From Kosmotogaceae bacterium UBA1373 (lineage in GTDB: Bacteria > Thermotogota > Thermotogae > Petrotogales > Kosmotogaceae): DNA of 19,874 bases. The DNA lies in NCBI GenBank assembly GCA_002305955.1, contig DBRH01000069.1, positions 884-20,757 of the forward strand, given 5' to 3'. This document shows positions 1 to 7,716 of the stretch, in pieces. The notes under the pieces are model-generated. The model did no database searches, was not told the origin of the DNA, and saw only the letters and a list, made by a program, of their open reading frames with translations. The translations under genes were made by a program, and so were the position numbers. Each line of letters opens with the position of its first letter. Position 1 is the first letter of the stretch.

Positions 1-104
1 CCGTATATTCTGCCCGGTTGCGCTTTGAAGCTCACTCTGTCGACGGCTTTCACTTTTTTCTTTCTGCTTTCGAAGGTCTTCTCTATCGAACTGATCTCGA
101 CCAT
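1..104 (-). CDS. ABC transporter ATP-binding protein, N-terminal fragment (cut by window edge)
   Basis: Only the first 34 codons are inside the window. The minus strand reads ATG at 104-102 and begins MVEISSIEKTFESRKKKVKA, followed by VDRVSFKAQPGRIYG. This is the first beta strands of an ABC ATPase of the NatA/drug-export type (pattern: hxhxxhxKxF......AVDxVSFxhxxGxIhG), and the Walker A loop would follow just beyond the edge. A strong ribosome site, AAGGAGGTG, lies a few bases upstream of the ATG. The gene is divergent from tldD. The substrate cannot be told from this fragment, and the family call rests on the N-terminal pattern alone. Confidence 0.75.
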   Translation of the reverse strand, partial: MVEISSIEKTFESRKKKVKAVDRVSFKAQPGRIY

Positions 105-195
105 CCTGCACCTCCTTGCTGTCGAAATAACCCGAAGAACATCGTCTCCATTCGATAAAAAACACTGTTTTAGTTTGACTTCAATTACTTTCTAT

Positions 196-224
196 ATTAT
201 GAGCCGTATAGTAAATAATATCAA
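196..224 (-). promoter_or_regulatory. Candidate sigma-70-type promoter for the ABC ATPase gene
   Basis: On the minus strand TTGATA (224-219) is followed after 17 bp by CATAAT (201-196), a good -35/-10 match. Transcription would start near 189, leaving a leader of about 85 nt before the ATG at 104. The surrounding region (120-300) is AT-rich. Not tested. Confidence 0.45.
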
Positions 225-263
225 GTGGCATTTTCAGTTATTTCATTTATTGATTAACTATAG

Positions 264-269
264 TATAAT
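264..269 (+). promoter_or_regulatory. Candidate -10 element for tldD-tldE
   Basis: A perfect TATAAT about 45 bp before the tldD start would give a leader of roughly 40 nt. No convincing -35 hexamer is seen at 16-18 bp, so the call rests on the -10 and the AT-rich upstream sequence. Confidence 0.4.
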
Positions 270-313
270 GGTCTTCAGAACAGGGCAAGTTACAACGAAA
301 AATCAGGAGGTAA

Positions 314-1747
314 ATGATGAAAGTTGGAAAGTCTCGGTTTTTACTCGATAAAAGGCCCGCTCTGAAGAAGCTGGTAGGGCTTCTAGGAGAGACGTATCCA
401 TACGTCTCCATTCTCGGAACCGATGTGGCGGGCAAGACCTACAGGGTCACTACAACCGGAATCGCCGTGAAGGGAAGCGACTGGTTGGAAAGAGGCTTCG
501 TGATCAGGGTGCATGACGGGCAGAGATACTTCGAGTATTCATTCAACGAAGTAGATGAAGACTCCCTAGAGGGAATCGCCGAGTACGTAAGGGAAAGAAC
601 TGGGAGCGCTTCGAAGACCATAAAGGAGCTGTCGCTCTCTTACACTTCTCTGACACCGCCTGAGGAGGAGAAAAGCGAGATCGATTTCGAAGGCGAAGTG
701 GCGGTATTGCCCGGCCAGACGAGTCCGGGCGAGATAATCCGGAAGCTTTCAGCCATAAGGGACAGAGCCCATGCGATTTCCGAAGAGATAGTGAACGTGA
801 TGACGCTTATGGAGAACGTGAGGGTCAGCAAGCTCTTCGTATCCACCAGGAAAGACCTTTATCAGTCGTACATGTGGTCTCAGGCGGCTCTTTACGTTTT
901 GGCCAGGCGCGACGGAATCACCAAATACGGTATCGAGGGCTTTTCGGGCCTCAAAGGACTGGAAATACTCGACGAAATGGAAAGCAAGATCGACAAAGTC
1001 GTTGACAACGCGCGCATGTTGCTATCGGCTGGGCGAATCGAGCCCGGTGTTTACGATGTAATCTGTTCTCCCGATGTGGCCGGACTGATAGCTCACGAGG
1101 CCTTCGGCCACGGCGTGGAAATGGATATGTTCGTCAAGGGAAGGGCGAAAGCCGTGGAATACATGGACAGAGAAGTCGCCTCCGGGCTTGTCACGATGCA
1201 CGACGGGGCCGCTTCGGCGAGAGAAGTCTCATCGTACGTTTTCGACGATGAAGGAACTCTGGCCCACGACACTGTGATCATCGACGGGGGTATTTTGAAG
1301 CGAGGTATATCCGATATCATATCGGCGACGGTTCTGGGCACCGAACCCACCGGAAATGGAAAGAGGGAGTCTTTCGAACGCAAAGCGTACGCCAGAATGA
1401 CGAACACTTATTTCGCCCCGGGTTCCGACTCTCTGGAAGAGATGATCGCCTCAATAGAGTCCGGATATCTCCTGGAGAACTACTACAGCGGTATGGAAGA
1501 TCCGAAAAATTGGGGAATCCAGTGTGTGATCGCCTACGGGAGAGAGATAAAGGATGGAAAATTCACCGGAAAGGTCGTGTCTCCCGTGATGATGACCGGT
1601 TATGTTCCCACCCTGTTGAAATCGATCTCCATGGTCTCCGGAGAAATCGAGCTTTCCGGAACCGGTGCCTGCGGCAAGGGTCACAAAGAATTCGCAAAGG
1701 TTTCCTCCGGAGGACCATACATAAAAGCCAAAGCGAGGTTGGGATAA
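314..1747 (+). CDS. tldD: TldD-type zinc metalloprotease
   Basis: This is the catalytic subunit of the TldD/TldE protease (family U62/PmbA), a cytoplasmic heterodimer that in Enterobacteria degrades unfolded peptides and processes microcin B17. The protein has 477 residues, close to the usual size. It carries the metal motif HEAFGH (H261, E262, H266) inside GLIAHEAFGHGVEMD, and a conserved cysteine (C453) in GACGKG near the C-terminus, matching the Zn ligand of E. coli TldD. AGGAGG at 305-310 precedes two adjacent ATGs, at 314 and 317; the second has the better spacing, so the protein may be one residue shorter. Its stop overlaps the tldE start by one base (TAATG), so the two subunits are translationally coupled. 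The physiological substrate here is unknown. Confidence 0.93.
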   Translation: MMKVGKSRFLLDKRPALKKLVGLLGETYPYVSILGTDVAGKTYRVTTTGIAVKGSDWLERGFVIRVHDGQRYFEYSFNEVDEDSLEGIAEYVRERTGSASKTIKELSLSYTSLTPPEEEKSEIDFEGEVAVLPGQTSPGEIIRKLSAIRDRAHAISEEIVNVMTLMENVRVSKLFVSTRKDLYQSYMWSQAALYVLARRDGITKYGIEGFSGLKGLEILDEMESKIDKVVDNARMLLSAGRIEPGVYDVICSPDVAGLIAHEAFGHGVEMDMFVKGRAKAVEYMDREVASGLVTMHDGAASAREVSSYVFDDEGTLAHDTVIIDGGILKRGISDIISATVLGTEPTGNGKRESFERKAYARMTNTYFAPGSDSLEEMIASIESGYLLENYYSGMEDPKNWGIQCVIAYGREIKDGKFTGKVVSPVMMTGYVPTLLKSISMVSGEIELSGTGACGKGHKEFAKVSSGGPYIKAKARLG

Positions 1748-3021
1748 TGCTTGAAAAGATAGTCAAACGTCTCCAGAAAGCCGATATAAACGGCTGGAAA
1801 ATAGAAGAGAAATTCATCGAAGGTCAGGAGTACTTCTTCGTCAAGAGAGAGCTGGATCTGAGCCGGGCGAAGAAGGTAAGGCATTTCGATCTCACCGTTT
1901 ACAGAGATTTCTACGAATCCGGAGAGAAGTACAGGGGCAGTTCCAGCACCAGATTGTCGCCCACGATGTCGGATGACGAACTACAGGCCGCGATAGACGA
2001 GGCTGCCTTTGCGGCCGGTTTCGTCAAGAACCCGTGGTATCCTCTCGTTTCTTCTTCAGTGGAGCGACTGGGATCGCATGATCGCGATCTTCAGGAGCTC
2101 TCATCGAACGCTATGGAGGCGATCTTCAAGGCCGATAACCGCGAAGGGGCCTGGCTCAACTCGATGGAGCTGTTCATAACCAGGAGCAGTCACAGGATAA
2201 TCAACTCCGAAGGTGTCGATGTATCCTACACCGGATATAGAACATATATCGAAACTATCGTGAACGCCTCCGGAAAGGAAGAGGTCGAGCTGTACGACCA
2301 GCTGTTGCTATCGCTGCCAGAAAAGAGAATCATAGAGGAAAGAATCCATGATCTCCTGGCCAAGGCCATCGATAGATCTCTGGCCGTATCGACTCCCTTC
2401 CTGAAGGCGATACCGGTTATACTCACCGGCGACCCGGCCAAAGAAGTCGCGCGATATTATCTCAACCAGTCGAGCGCCAGGATGAAGTACGATAGGATCT
2501 CGCAGGTTGAACCCGGAGAGTCGGTACAGGGAGATGAGAGGGGCGACAGAATAAACCTGAGCCTCGTTCCAGACCTCGAAGAATCTTACTTTTCAGCCCC
2601 CTTCGACGAGGATGGTTTCAAACTGTCGAGAAGAGATATAGTCAAGAACGGCCTGCTCGCGGGGTACTGGGGCAACTTGAGGTACTCCAGCTATCTCGGT
2701 GTCGAAACCACCGGATCGGCAATGAACTTTTCCCTGCTCCCGGGCAGCGTGGGCATCGAAGAGATGAGGTCCCGCCCGCACCTGGAAGTTCCCAATTTTT
2801 CCGCCGTCGAAGTGGACGAGGCGACCGGTGATTTCGGAGGAGAGATAAGACTGGGCTGGTATTTCGATGGGACCAAAAGAGTGCCGGTGACCGGCGGGTC
2901 GATCACGGGCAATCTGAGAGACATCGAATCTCTTTATCTATCGCGCGAAGTCGAACTGGAAAGCGATTACCTGGGTCCGAAGTCCATGATGATAGAGGGC
3001 TTCAATATAGCCGGTGAATAA
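1747..3021 (+). CDS. tldE: TldE/PmbA-like partner subunit of the TldD protease
   Basis: A 424-residue protein starting MLEKIVKRLQKADINGW, at the ATG that shares its A with the tldD stop. It is a PmbA/TldE homologue: it has the family's ELFITRSSHRIINSEGVDVSYTG-like central segment and a C-terminal region with GDFGGEIRLGWYFDG and VTGGSITGNL. It lacks the HExxxH motif, as expected for the non-catalytic half that shapes the substrate channel. An open frame extends upstream to 1510 but lies inside tldD and is not coding. Same-operon placement right behind tldD supports a heterodimer. The name tldE/pmbA is used for the family; its exact substrate is not known. Confidence 0.88.
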   Translation: MLEKIVKRLQKADINGWKIEEKFIEGQEYFFVKRELDLSRAKKVRHFDLTVYRDFYESGEKYRGSSSTRLSPTMSDDELQAAIDEAAFAAGFVKNPWYPLVSSSVERLGSHDRDLQELSSNAMEAIFKADNREGAWLNSMELFITRSSHRIINSEGVDVSYTGYRTYIETIVNASGKEEVELYDQLLLSLPEKRIIEERIHDLLAKAIDRSLAVSTPFLKAIPVILTGDPAKEVARYYLNQSSARMKYDRISQVEPGESVQGDERGDRINLSLVPDLEESYFSAPFDEDGFKLSRRDIVKNGLLAGYWGNLRYSSYLGVETTGSAMNFSLLPGSVGIEEMRSRPHLEVPNFSAVEVDEATGDFGGEIRLGWYFDGTKRVPVTGGSITGNLRDIESLYLSREVELESDYLGPKSMMIEGFNIAGE

Positions 3022-3162
3022 TCGCTCGAACAAAAGTCCCGGTAGCTTCAATCTAATATACGCATCGGGAATTTGCAGCGAACCGTTGAAGTCTCTGAAT
3101 GTCGTTAAAATTTACAGAAATTCTCCCGGCCGGGGCCTGGTTAAGCAAAAGGAGGAGGAGTA

Positions 3163-3828
3163 ATGATAATCGAGACAATAAGGATGAGACACTCAACAAG
3201 AAAATTCGTACCTTACAGCCTTTCCGAAGATGAGAAAAAACATCTCAAGGAATTCATGGCTAGTGTTTCTTCCCTCCACTCCCGCCATCTGGAGTGGATT
3301 CTCGCTGATCACAACAGGGGTTCGGGGGTCATATACGCTCCCTGCCCCGACAAATCCTCCTGTCTTGTGGAGTACGGTTTTCAGGGCGAGCAGATAGTGC
3401 TGGAACTCACCAAAATGAATCTCGCCAGTTGCTGGAACGGAAGTATAAAGAACGACGGCGCTCCGGCCGGGATAGTTGTGGGTAAAGAAGAGACGGGCAA
3501 ACTTTCTCTGAACGATCTGTTGACCGGCATGGGAAAGAGAAAGGAGCTACCGGCTCTGGTTGAAGGGCCTGTCCCCCAGGACGAGAAACTACTGCAGATA
3601 CTCGAAGCCTGCAGGCTCGCGCCCTCGGCCATGAACAGGCAACCCTGGAAATTCAGCGTGCAGAAGGACGGCTTGTACATCTGGACCAGGTCCGATCTTC
3701 TCGGAAATCATCACTGGCTGGATCTGGGGATAGTTCTCACCCACGCCTTTCTCGTGGCGAAAGAATTCTTCAAAAACGTATCGATAGAGAAAGCGGCAGG
3801 AGATAAATACAGGCTTGTTATGCGCTGA
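3163..3828 (+). CDS. TM1586-type nitroreductase family protein
   Basis: A 221-residue soluble protein of the FMN-dependent nitroreductase fold, probably the group named after Thermotoga maritima TM1586. The N-terminus IIETIRMRHSTRKFVPYSLS matches the usual RRSxRKF opening, and the second half contains EACRLAPSAMNRQPWKFSV, the LAPSAxNxQPW signature that places the cofactor and substrate. The C-terminal part (GNHHWLDLGIVLTHAFL) fits the family's dimer helix. The ATG follows a reiterated AGGAGGAGGAG site. The gene stands alone, 141 bp after tldE, with its 3' end only 9 bp from the convergent diguanylate cyclase gene. The substrate is unknown; flavin-dependent reduction is inferred from the family. 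Confidence 0.8.
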   Translation: MIIETIRMRHSTRKFVPYSLSEDEKKHLKEFMASVSSLHSRHLEWILADHNRGSGVIYAPCPDKSSCLVEYGFQGEQIVLELTKMNLASCWNGSIKNDGAPAGIVVGKEETGKLSLNDLLTGMGKRKELPALVEGPVPQDEKLLQILEACRLAPSAMNRQPWKFSVQKDGLYIWTRSDLLGNHHWLDLGIVLTHAFLVAKEFFKNVSIEKAAGDKYRLVMR

Positions 3829-3837
3829 CGGGGGAGA

Positions 3838-5607
3838 TTATTCCTCGATTCTGGATTTATTTATCCTTCCGTTCGTTCGGTCCTTGTCGGAGTACATTCT
3901 TTCGTCGGCTACTATCAGCAGTTCACGTACACTCTGACCGTCCTCGGGAAAGAGCGCTTTTCCTATGCTCGTCGAAAGATAGATGCTTTTGTTCTCAACG
4001 ACGAAAGGCTCTTTGAAGGAGTTCCTTATCCTCTTTATAACTTCGGCGATCTCTTCTTTCCCGGTCGAGGGGAGAACGTAAACGAACTCGTCGCCGCCCA
4101 TTCTGGCTAGTAGATCGCTGCTCCGGCATATTGAATTCAATCTCTTTCCGACTTCCTTCAACAATTCATCTCCAAAATCATGTCCCATCGTATCGTTGAC
4201 ACCTTTGAAGTCGTTGAGATCCAGGTAGAGAATCGTCATTTCTTCTTTCCTTCTGCGGAGGTATTCGATCTGTCTGGCCGAGCAGTCGAAGAAATACCGT
4301 CTGTTGGGAAGGCCGGTGAGCGGATCCTCCATAGAGAGCCTTTCCATAAGTTCCCGCTGCTTGTTCAGCTCTCTCTCCAGCCGGAGCCTCGAAAGGAGAA
4401 CGGCCACCGCCCTGCCGAAGCTGGCGGCGATTTCCTGGATTTCGGGATTGTCGAAAACGGTCGAGGATTTTAGACTGTCGAGGTTGAAGTACATCATGAC
4501 CTTACCGTCGATGAGTATGGGAATGGTGATGGTACTCTTGATTTCTCCTAGCCGACCGGCCGTAAGGATTATTCTCTGACGCTCGTCGTCCATCTCGTAG
4601 TCAACAGCGTAATCCTTTATCACCGTTACCCTGTCGCTGTTGGCCTGGATCAGTTCATCGGTGGCGAAGGATACCTTTTTGAGTTCTTCAAAATCGTAGT
4701 TGCAGGCCGCAACGTAATGGAACCTCTCATCTTCCTCCTTCAGCAGGAAAACACCGGCATCGGCGCCGGGAAAGGCTTCGACACACCTAAAAAGAAAATC
4801 GTGGTATGCGTTGTTATCCAGACCGCTCTCCAGTGCTTCCGTCACCACTTCGTTCAAAGCCCTGTGGAACCTGTTCAGTTCCCTCAGAGATAGTTCCATC
4901 GCTTTGATCCTGGTTATGTCTCTGAAGGCGAATATTATATAATCGGGGATTCCCTTATCGTTTTTGACGAGCGAGGCATTTACCTGAACGTCTATCTCTT
5001 TTCCGTTCTTTCCGGCGTACCTGGCCTCGTAGGGAGATATCGTTTCGCCTTTCATAACTCTCTCCATCATCTCACCGTGAAATTCCAGCTCTTGAGGGAG
5101 CACGATATCGTAAATGGAGAGCCTTTTCAGCTCTTCGGGCTCATAGCCGAGTATCTTGCGGGCCGCTTCGTTGAAACGAACAGTATTATCTTTGAGATTG
5201 CGCAAGATTACCCCTTCGTTGGAACCGTTTATTATGGTCTCGTGTTCGATTATCATAATCCTCAGATTTCTCACATGCAGCACAATATAGTATAGTAGAA
5301 CGATTGCCGCTATAATAGACAAAACAACGGCAAGCGTCTCGAAGAGGATGAGCCCGGTTATGGACTGTAGAAGATCCATATAGACCGACAGGGATATGAG
5401 CAGGAGCCCCGCGGGAATCCCGGGGTGAACGAGACTCCTCTTGAGCACGAACGCCACCACAAGGGATGCGCCGACCAGAACCGACTCGCTGAGAACGGTC
5501 AAAAGCCTTGCGGGTTTCTCCGAGGGTATAACGAAAATGAATACTCCCGCAAGAAAGACGCATATGAGAAAGACTGAAACTCGAAACCAGCTGAAACGTA
5601 CTTTCAA
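3838..5607 (-). CDS. Membrane PAS-GAF-GGDEF diguanylate cyclase
   Basis: A 589-residue sensor that should make cyclic di-GMP from two GTP. About four hydrophobic segments fill residues 5-110, starting with FSWFRVSVFLICVFLAG. A PAS domain (about 119-240, with FNEAARKILGYEPEEL) and a GAF-like domain (about 250-415) follow, then a C-terminal GGDEF domain. The active-site GGDEF is intact at 504-508, and an allosteric I-site RxxD (R495-D498) lies five residues before it, so product inhibition is likely. Start choice: TTG at 5607 has GGGGTGA seven bases ahead. An in-frame TTG at 5658 would add 17 residues and overlap the upstream gene, but has no comparable site. It lies 40 bp behind the I42 inhibitor gene, probably in one operon. 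The sensed signal is unknown. Confidence 0.9.
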   Translation of the reverse strand: MKVRFSWFRVSVFLICVFLAGVFIFVIPSEKPARLLTVLSESVLVGASLVVAFVLKRSLVHPGIPAGLLLISLSVYMDLLQSITGLILFETLAVVLSIIAAIVLLYYIVLHVRNLRIMIIEHETIINGSNEGVILRNLKDNTVRFNEAARKILGYEPEELKRLSIYDIVLPQELEFHGEMMERVMKGETISPYEARYAGKNGKEIDVQVNASLVKNDKGIPDYIIFAFRDITRIKAMELSLRELNRFHRALNEVVTEALESGLDNNAYHDFLFRCVEAFPGADAGVFLLKEEDERFHYVAACNYDFEELKKVSFATDELIQANSDRVTVIKDYAVDYEMDDERQRIILTAGRLGEIKSTITIPILIDGKVMMYFNLDSLKSSTVFDNPEIQEIAASFGRAVAVLLSRLRLERELNKQRELMERLSMEDPLTGLPNRRYFFDCSARQIEYLRRRKEEMTILYLDLNDFKGVNDTMGHDFGDELLKEVGKRLNSICRSSDLLARMGGDEFVYVLPSTGKEEIAEVIKRIRNSFKEPFVVENKSIYLSTSIGKALFPEDGQSVRELLIVADERMYSDKDRTNGRINKSRIEE

Positions 5608-5647
5608 GATAAATTCACCCCGGATTTCCCTTTCTTGATAACTTCGC

Positions 5648-6322
5648 TCACTCGACAAACACGTTGAAAGCCCTGAAATCTACAGCCGATCCTTCCCCTT
5701 CCCACGATCTGAAGTATCTGAACACAATTGTGGTGTAACCTTCGTCAACGGCCTGAAAGGTCCATATGACTTTCGCGGGAGCCCCGACCAGACCGCTGGT
5801 GTCTGCGATGGTCTCTTTCTTGATTTCCTGAAGGCCCTCTCCAAGAATATGATATCTCCAGGTGTAACCGGTGCTTCCATTCTCTTCCAGAGTCACGGTC
5901 GCCGTCGATCCGAGCGCCATCTCGTTCAGCACTATCTTCAGATCCACCTGGCCTTTCTCCTCTCCGCTCACATCTACAGTCACCGCTCTGAAATCTATGG
6001 CCTTCCTCTCTCCCTCCCAGTCTCTGTAGAGCTTGAGAGTAAGCAGCGCCTTTCCTTCTTTTGCGGCCGTCATTATCCAGCCCTTGACGGACGGTGCGCC
6101 CGGAAAGGCCGAACCGGCCATGTGTTCTTCGAGGAAATTGCGGAGAACATTGGAAGGTTCCGCGCCTATGTGCCACAGGTAACCGGTGGCGGGGGTTTCA
6201 TCGATTTCTAGAACGGCCAGCTGCGTCGCTTTCATCTGGTTGCCAGAATCTTTCAATTCAATCGAGAACAGTACCGTGAACGTTGAGACCAGCAGCAAAA
6301 CAAGGATAAAACTTCTCTTCAT
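5648..6322 (-). CDS. Secreted tandem chagasin-type (I42) cysteine protease inhibitor
   Basis: A 224-residue protein with a Sec signal peptide (MKRSFILVLLLVSTFTVLFS, no lipobox cysteine) and two I42/chagasin-like domains. Domain 1 (about 25-120) carries the BC-loop ETPATGYLW (42-50), GAPSVKGW and RDWEG (100-104). Domain 2 (about 125-224) carries NGSTGYTW (148-155), GAPAKVIW and RSWEGEG (205-211). These are the three loops that enter the active-site cleft of papain-family proteases in known inhibitors. The frame is open to 6403, but the ATG at 6322, behind GGGAGGTGA, is the proper start because it begins the signal peptide. It leads the GGDEF gene. Most bacterial members have one domain; two is less usual. 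Inhibitory activity is inferred. Confidence 0.85.
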   Translation of the reverse strand: MKRSFILVLLLVSTFTVLFSIELKDSGNQMKATQLAVLEIDETPATGYLWHIGAEPSNVLRNFLEEHMAGSAFPGAPSVKGWIMTAAKEGKALLTLKLYRDWEGERKAIDFRAVTVDVSGEEKGQVDLKIVLNEMALGSTATVTLEENGSTGYTWRYHILGEGLQEIKKETIADTSGLVGAPAKVIWTFQAVDEGYTTIVFRYFRSWEGEGSAVDFRAFNVFVE

Positions 6323-6391
6323 GTAGTCACCTCCCTGAATCGAAAACGACTTCCCAATATCCCTATATTCGATAAAATCGATCGAAAAACC

Positions 6392-6400
6392 ATCATACCA
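6392..6400 (-). promoter_or_regulatory. Candidate extended -10 promoter of the I42-GGDEF operon
   Basis: The minus strand reads TGGTATGAT, an extended -10 (TGn plus TATGAT at 6397-6392), about 70 bp before the ATG at 6322. The -35 region is poor, which is common with an extended -10. Confidence 0.4.
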
Positions 6401-6564
6401 CATCCCGAGTTCCCGTAGATCTTTCGATCGTATTAATGCTCTGGATTCTCTTAATTCACTACATGAAATTCCGTGCCAGAAAGCACAGATCTCGATTCGT
6501 CATTCGACCGGATTATTCCGGCTGCGTATATTCAGATTCAAAAGCGGCTATATTCGGGAAGGGT

Positions 6565-6774
6565 TCACTCCTTTTCCAGCGGAATGTTCACCTCCGAATC
6601 GCTCACGAGGGTTTTCAAGTATTCCCTGTTACTCTTGAAAAAGCTCTCCTCCCTCTCCAATCTTACCCCCATCGGACCGCGAGTTCTTATCTTGATTTGC
6701 TTGTGCCTGCTTTTCTGTCTGCTCACGAGTTTGTAAGTTATTCCATCGACGTCGATATAGCCGTTACTCTCCAA
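6565..6774 (-). CDS. Small basic hypothetical protein
   Basis: A 69-residue protein starting at a TTG (MESNGYIDVDGITYKLV). It is preceded by a perfect AGGAGGTGA four bases upstream, which is the main reason to treat it as real. The middle is strongly basic (SRQKSRHKQIKIRTRG); there is no signal peptide or membrane segment. The order of strands (ITYKLVSRQKSRHKQIKIRT, then MGVRLEREESFFKSNREYLK) faintly recalls the N-terminus of YgjP/DUF45 metallopeptidases. The HExxH half of that family is absent from all minus frames down to 6404, so it could be a remnant or an unrelated small protein. It is divergent from the GNAT gene. Function unknown. Confidence 0.55.
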   Translation of the reverse strand: MESNGYIDVDGITYKLVSRQKSRHKQIKIRTRGPMGVRLEREESFFKSNREYLKTLVSDSEVNIPLEKE

Positions 6775-6817
6775 ACTATCACCTCCTCGAATAATTTACC
6801 ATTTTTGGGAAAAAACA

Positions 6818-6847
6818 TTGTCATGTCTCATTGTGTTGCATTGTAAA
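6818..6847 (+). promoter_or_regulatory. Candidate promoter for the GNAT-thrC operon
   Basis: TTGTCA (6818-6823, five of six to consensus) is followed after 18 bp by TGTAAA (6842-6847, four of six). A start near 6854 would leave a leader of about 45 nt to the ATG at 6899. Confidence 0.3.
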
Positions 6848-6898
6848 GTGGGTTTGAAGTAGAATTGATTAATTAGCCCAGACGAAAGGAGATTGCAG

Positions 6899-7699
6899 AT
6901 GTTAGTCGAACTCCGTTCCGAGGACTTCTCCCGTGTCAGACCTTTGCTGGGTGAGATTTCTTATAATCTAGCCGTGCCATCGATTTTAGAAGGAAACACA
7001 TTGGGGAAGTTGTTCGTTTGCAACGAAGAGAAACCCGATTCGGTTATTGTCTGGAATTGCCACGACACGGTATTGATAGGCGGAGATCCCGGAGAGGAAT
7101 CTAAGGGAGAGTATGGCGAGTTTCTGGAAAAGTACCTGATTCCGGCCGCCGGAGAAAAGGGTATTCCTGTGCTCAACTTCTACTCGACCGGTAAGGCAAA
7201 GAGATGCTTGAGGGATCTTCTAGGCGATCTGGAACCGAAACCCATACTCAGGTACCTGTTCAGACTCAACCCGTCTGGCTTCGGCCCAAGCACCCTTGAA
7301 AGCGATTCGGCCGTTAGAATCACCGCGGAGTTGCTGGAGAGCAGTCTGGAAAATATCGATCACCTTACAGGATGGATCCTATCTTTCTGGCCAAACCTCG
7401 ATAGTTTCCTTGAGAACAGTCTCGGCTTTTGTGCCGTGGAGGACAGCAAGATCGTGAGCCTGTGTATAGGGGTTTACAGGTCAAAGAACCATATAGAACT
7501 TGGGGCCGAAACGCTGAAAGGCTTCAAACGACTGGGCTTTGGTAGAAAGGTTGCTTTGGCCTGCGTGAAAGAGAGTTGTTCGAAGGGTTTGATAGTTGAC
7601 TGGCAGTGTGAAGCCTCCAACAATCCATCTGTCCTTATAGCCAAGAGGCTGGGCTTTCAAGAGGTTCTCCAGTATACTATCAGCCAGATAAGCATCTGA
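6899..7699 (+). CDS. GNAT family N-acetyltransferase-like protein
   Basis: A 266-residue protein whose C-terminal half (about 140-266) looks like a GNAT acetyltransferase of the GNAT_acetyltran type. It has NSLGFCAVEDSKIVSLCIG (the family's beta strands), the acetyl-CoA loop region RLGFGRKVALACV (around 211-223), and CEASNNPSVLIAKRLGFQEV at the end, the usual SxxLAxKLGF closing motif. The N-terminal 130 residues are not assigned to a family. Start choice: AGGAG (6887-6891) is seven bases before ATG 6899, whereas an in-frame TTG at 6893 is too close. Threonine synthase follows 17 bp later, so the two are co-transcribed. The acceptor substrate is unknown; a link to amino-acid metabolism is only suggested by the neighbour. 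Confidence 0.72.
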   Translation: MLVELRSEDFSRVRPLLGEISYNLAVPSILEGNTLGKLFVCNEEKPDSVIVWNCHDTVLIGGDPGEESKGEYGEFLEKYLIPAAGEKGIPVLNFYSTGKAKRCLRDLLGDLEPKPILRYLFRLNPSGFGPSTLESDSAVRITAELLESSLENIDHLTGWILSFWPNLDSFLENSLGFCAVEDSKIVSLCIGVYRSKNHIELGAETLKGFKRLGFGRKVALACVKESCSKGLIVDWQCEASNNPSVLIAKRLGFQEVLQYTISQISI

Positions 7700-7716
7700 A
7701 CCTCCGGAGGAAGAAA

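Noticed and set aside
25..351. Plus-strand open frame of 108 codons at the left edge
   Set aside because: It has no ribosome site and overlaps both the well-supported ABC ATPase start on the minus strand and the start of tldD.
3022..3162. Terminator or promoter between tldE and the nitroreductase gene
   Set aside because: TCCCG/CGGGA arms around 3036-3070 and a CCCGGCCGGG palindrome near 3126 are present, but there is no T tract, and no -35/-10 pair has acceptable spacing.
6508..6521. CCGGATTATTCCGG hairpin as a terminator for the small minus-strand gene
   Set aside because: It is a 5-bp stem with no T run on either side, too weak to call a terminator.
6436..6846. Plus-strand open frame of 136 codons
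   Set aside because: It is antisense to the small TTG gene, has no Shine-Dalgarno sequence and no protein-like composition; the perfect AGGAGGTGA on the other strand decides.
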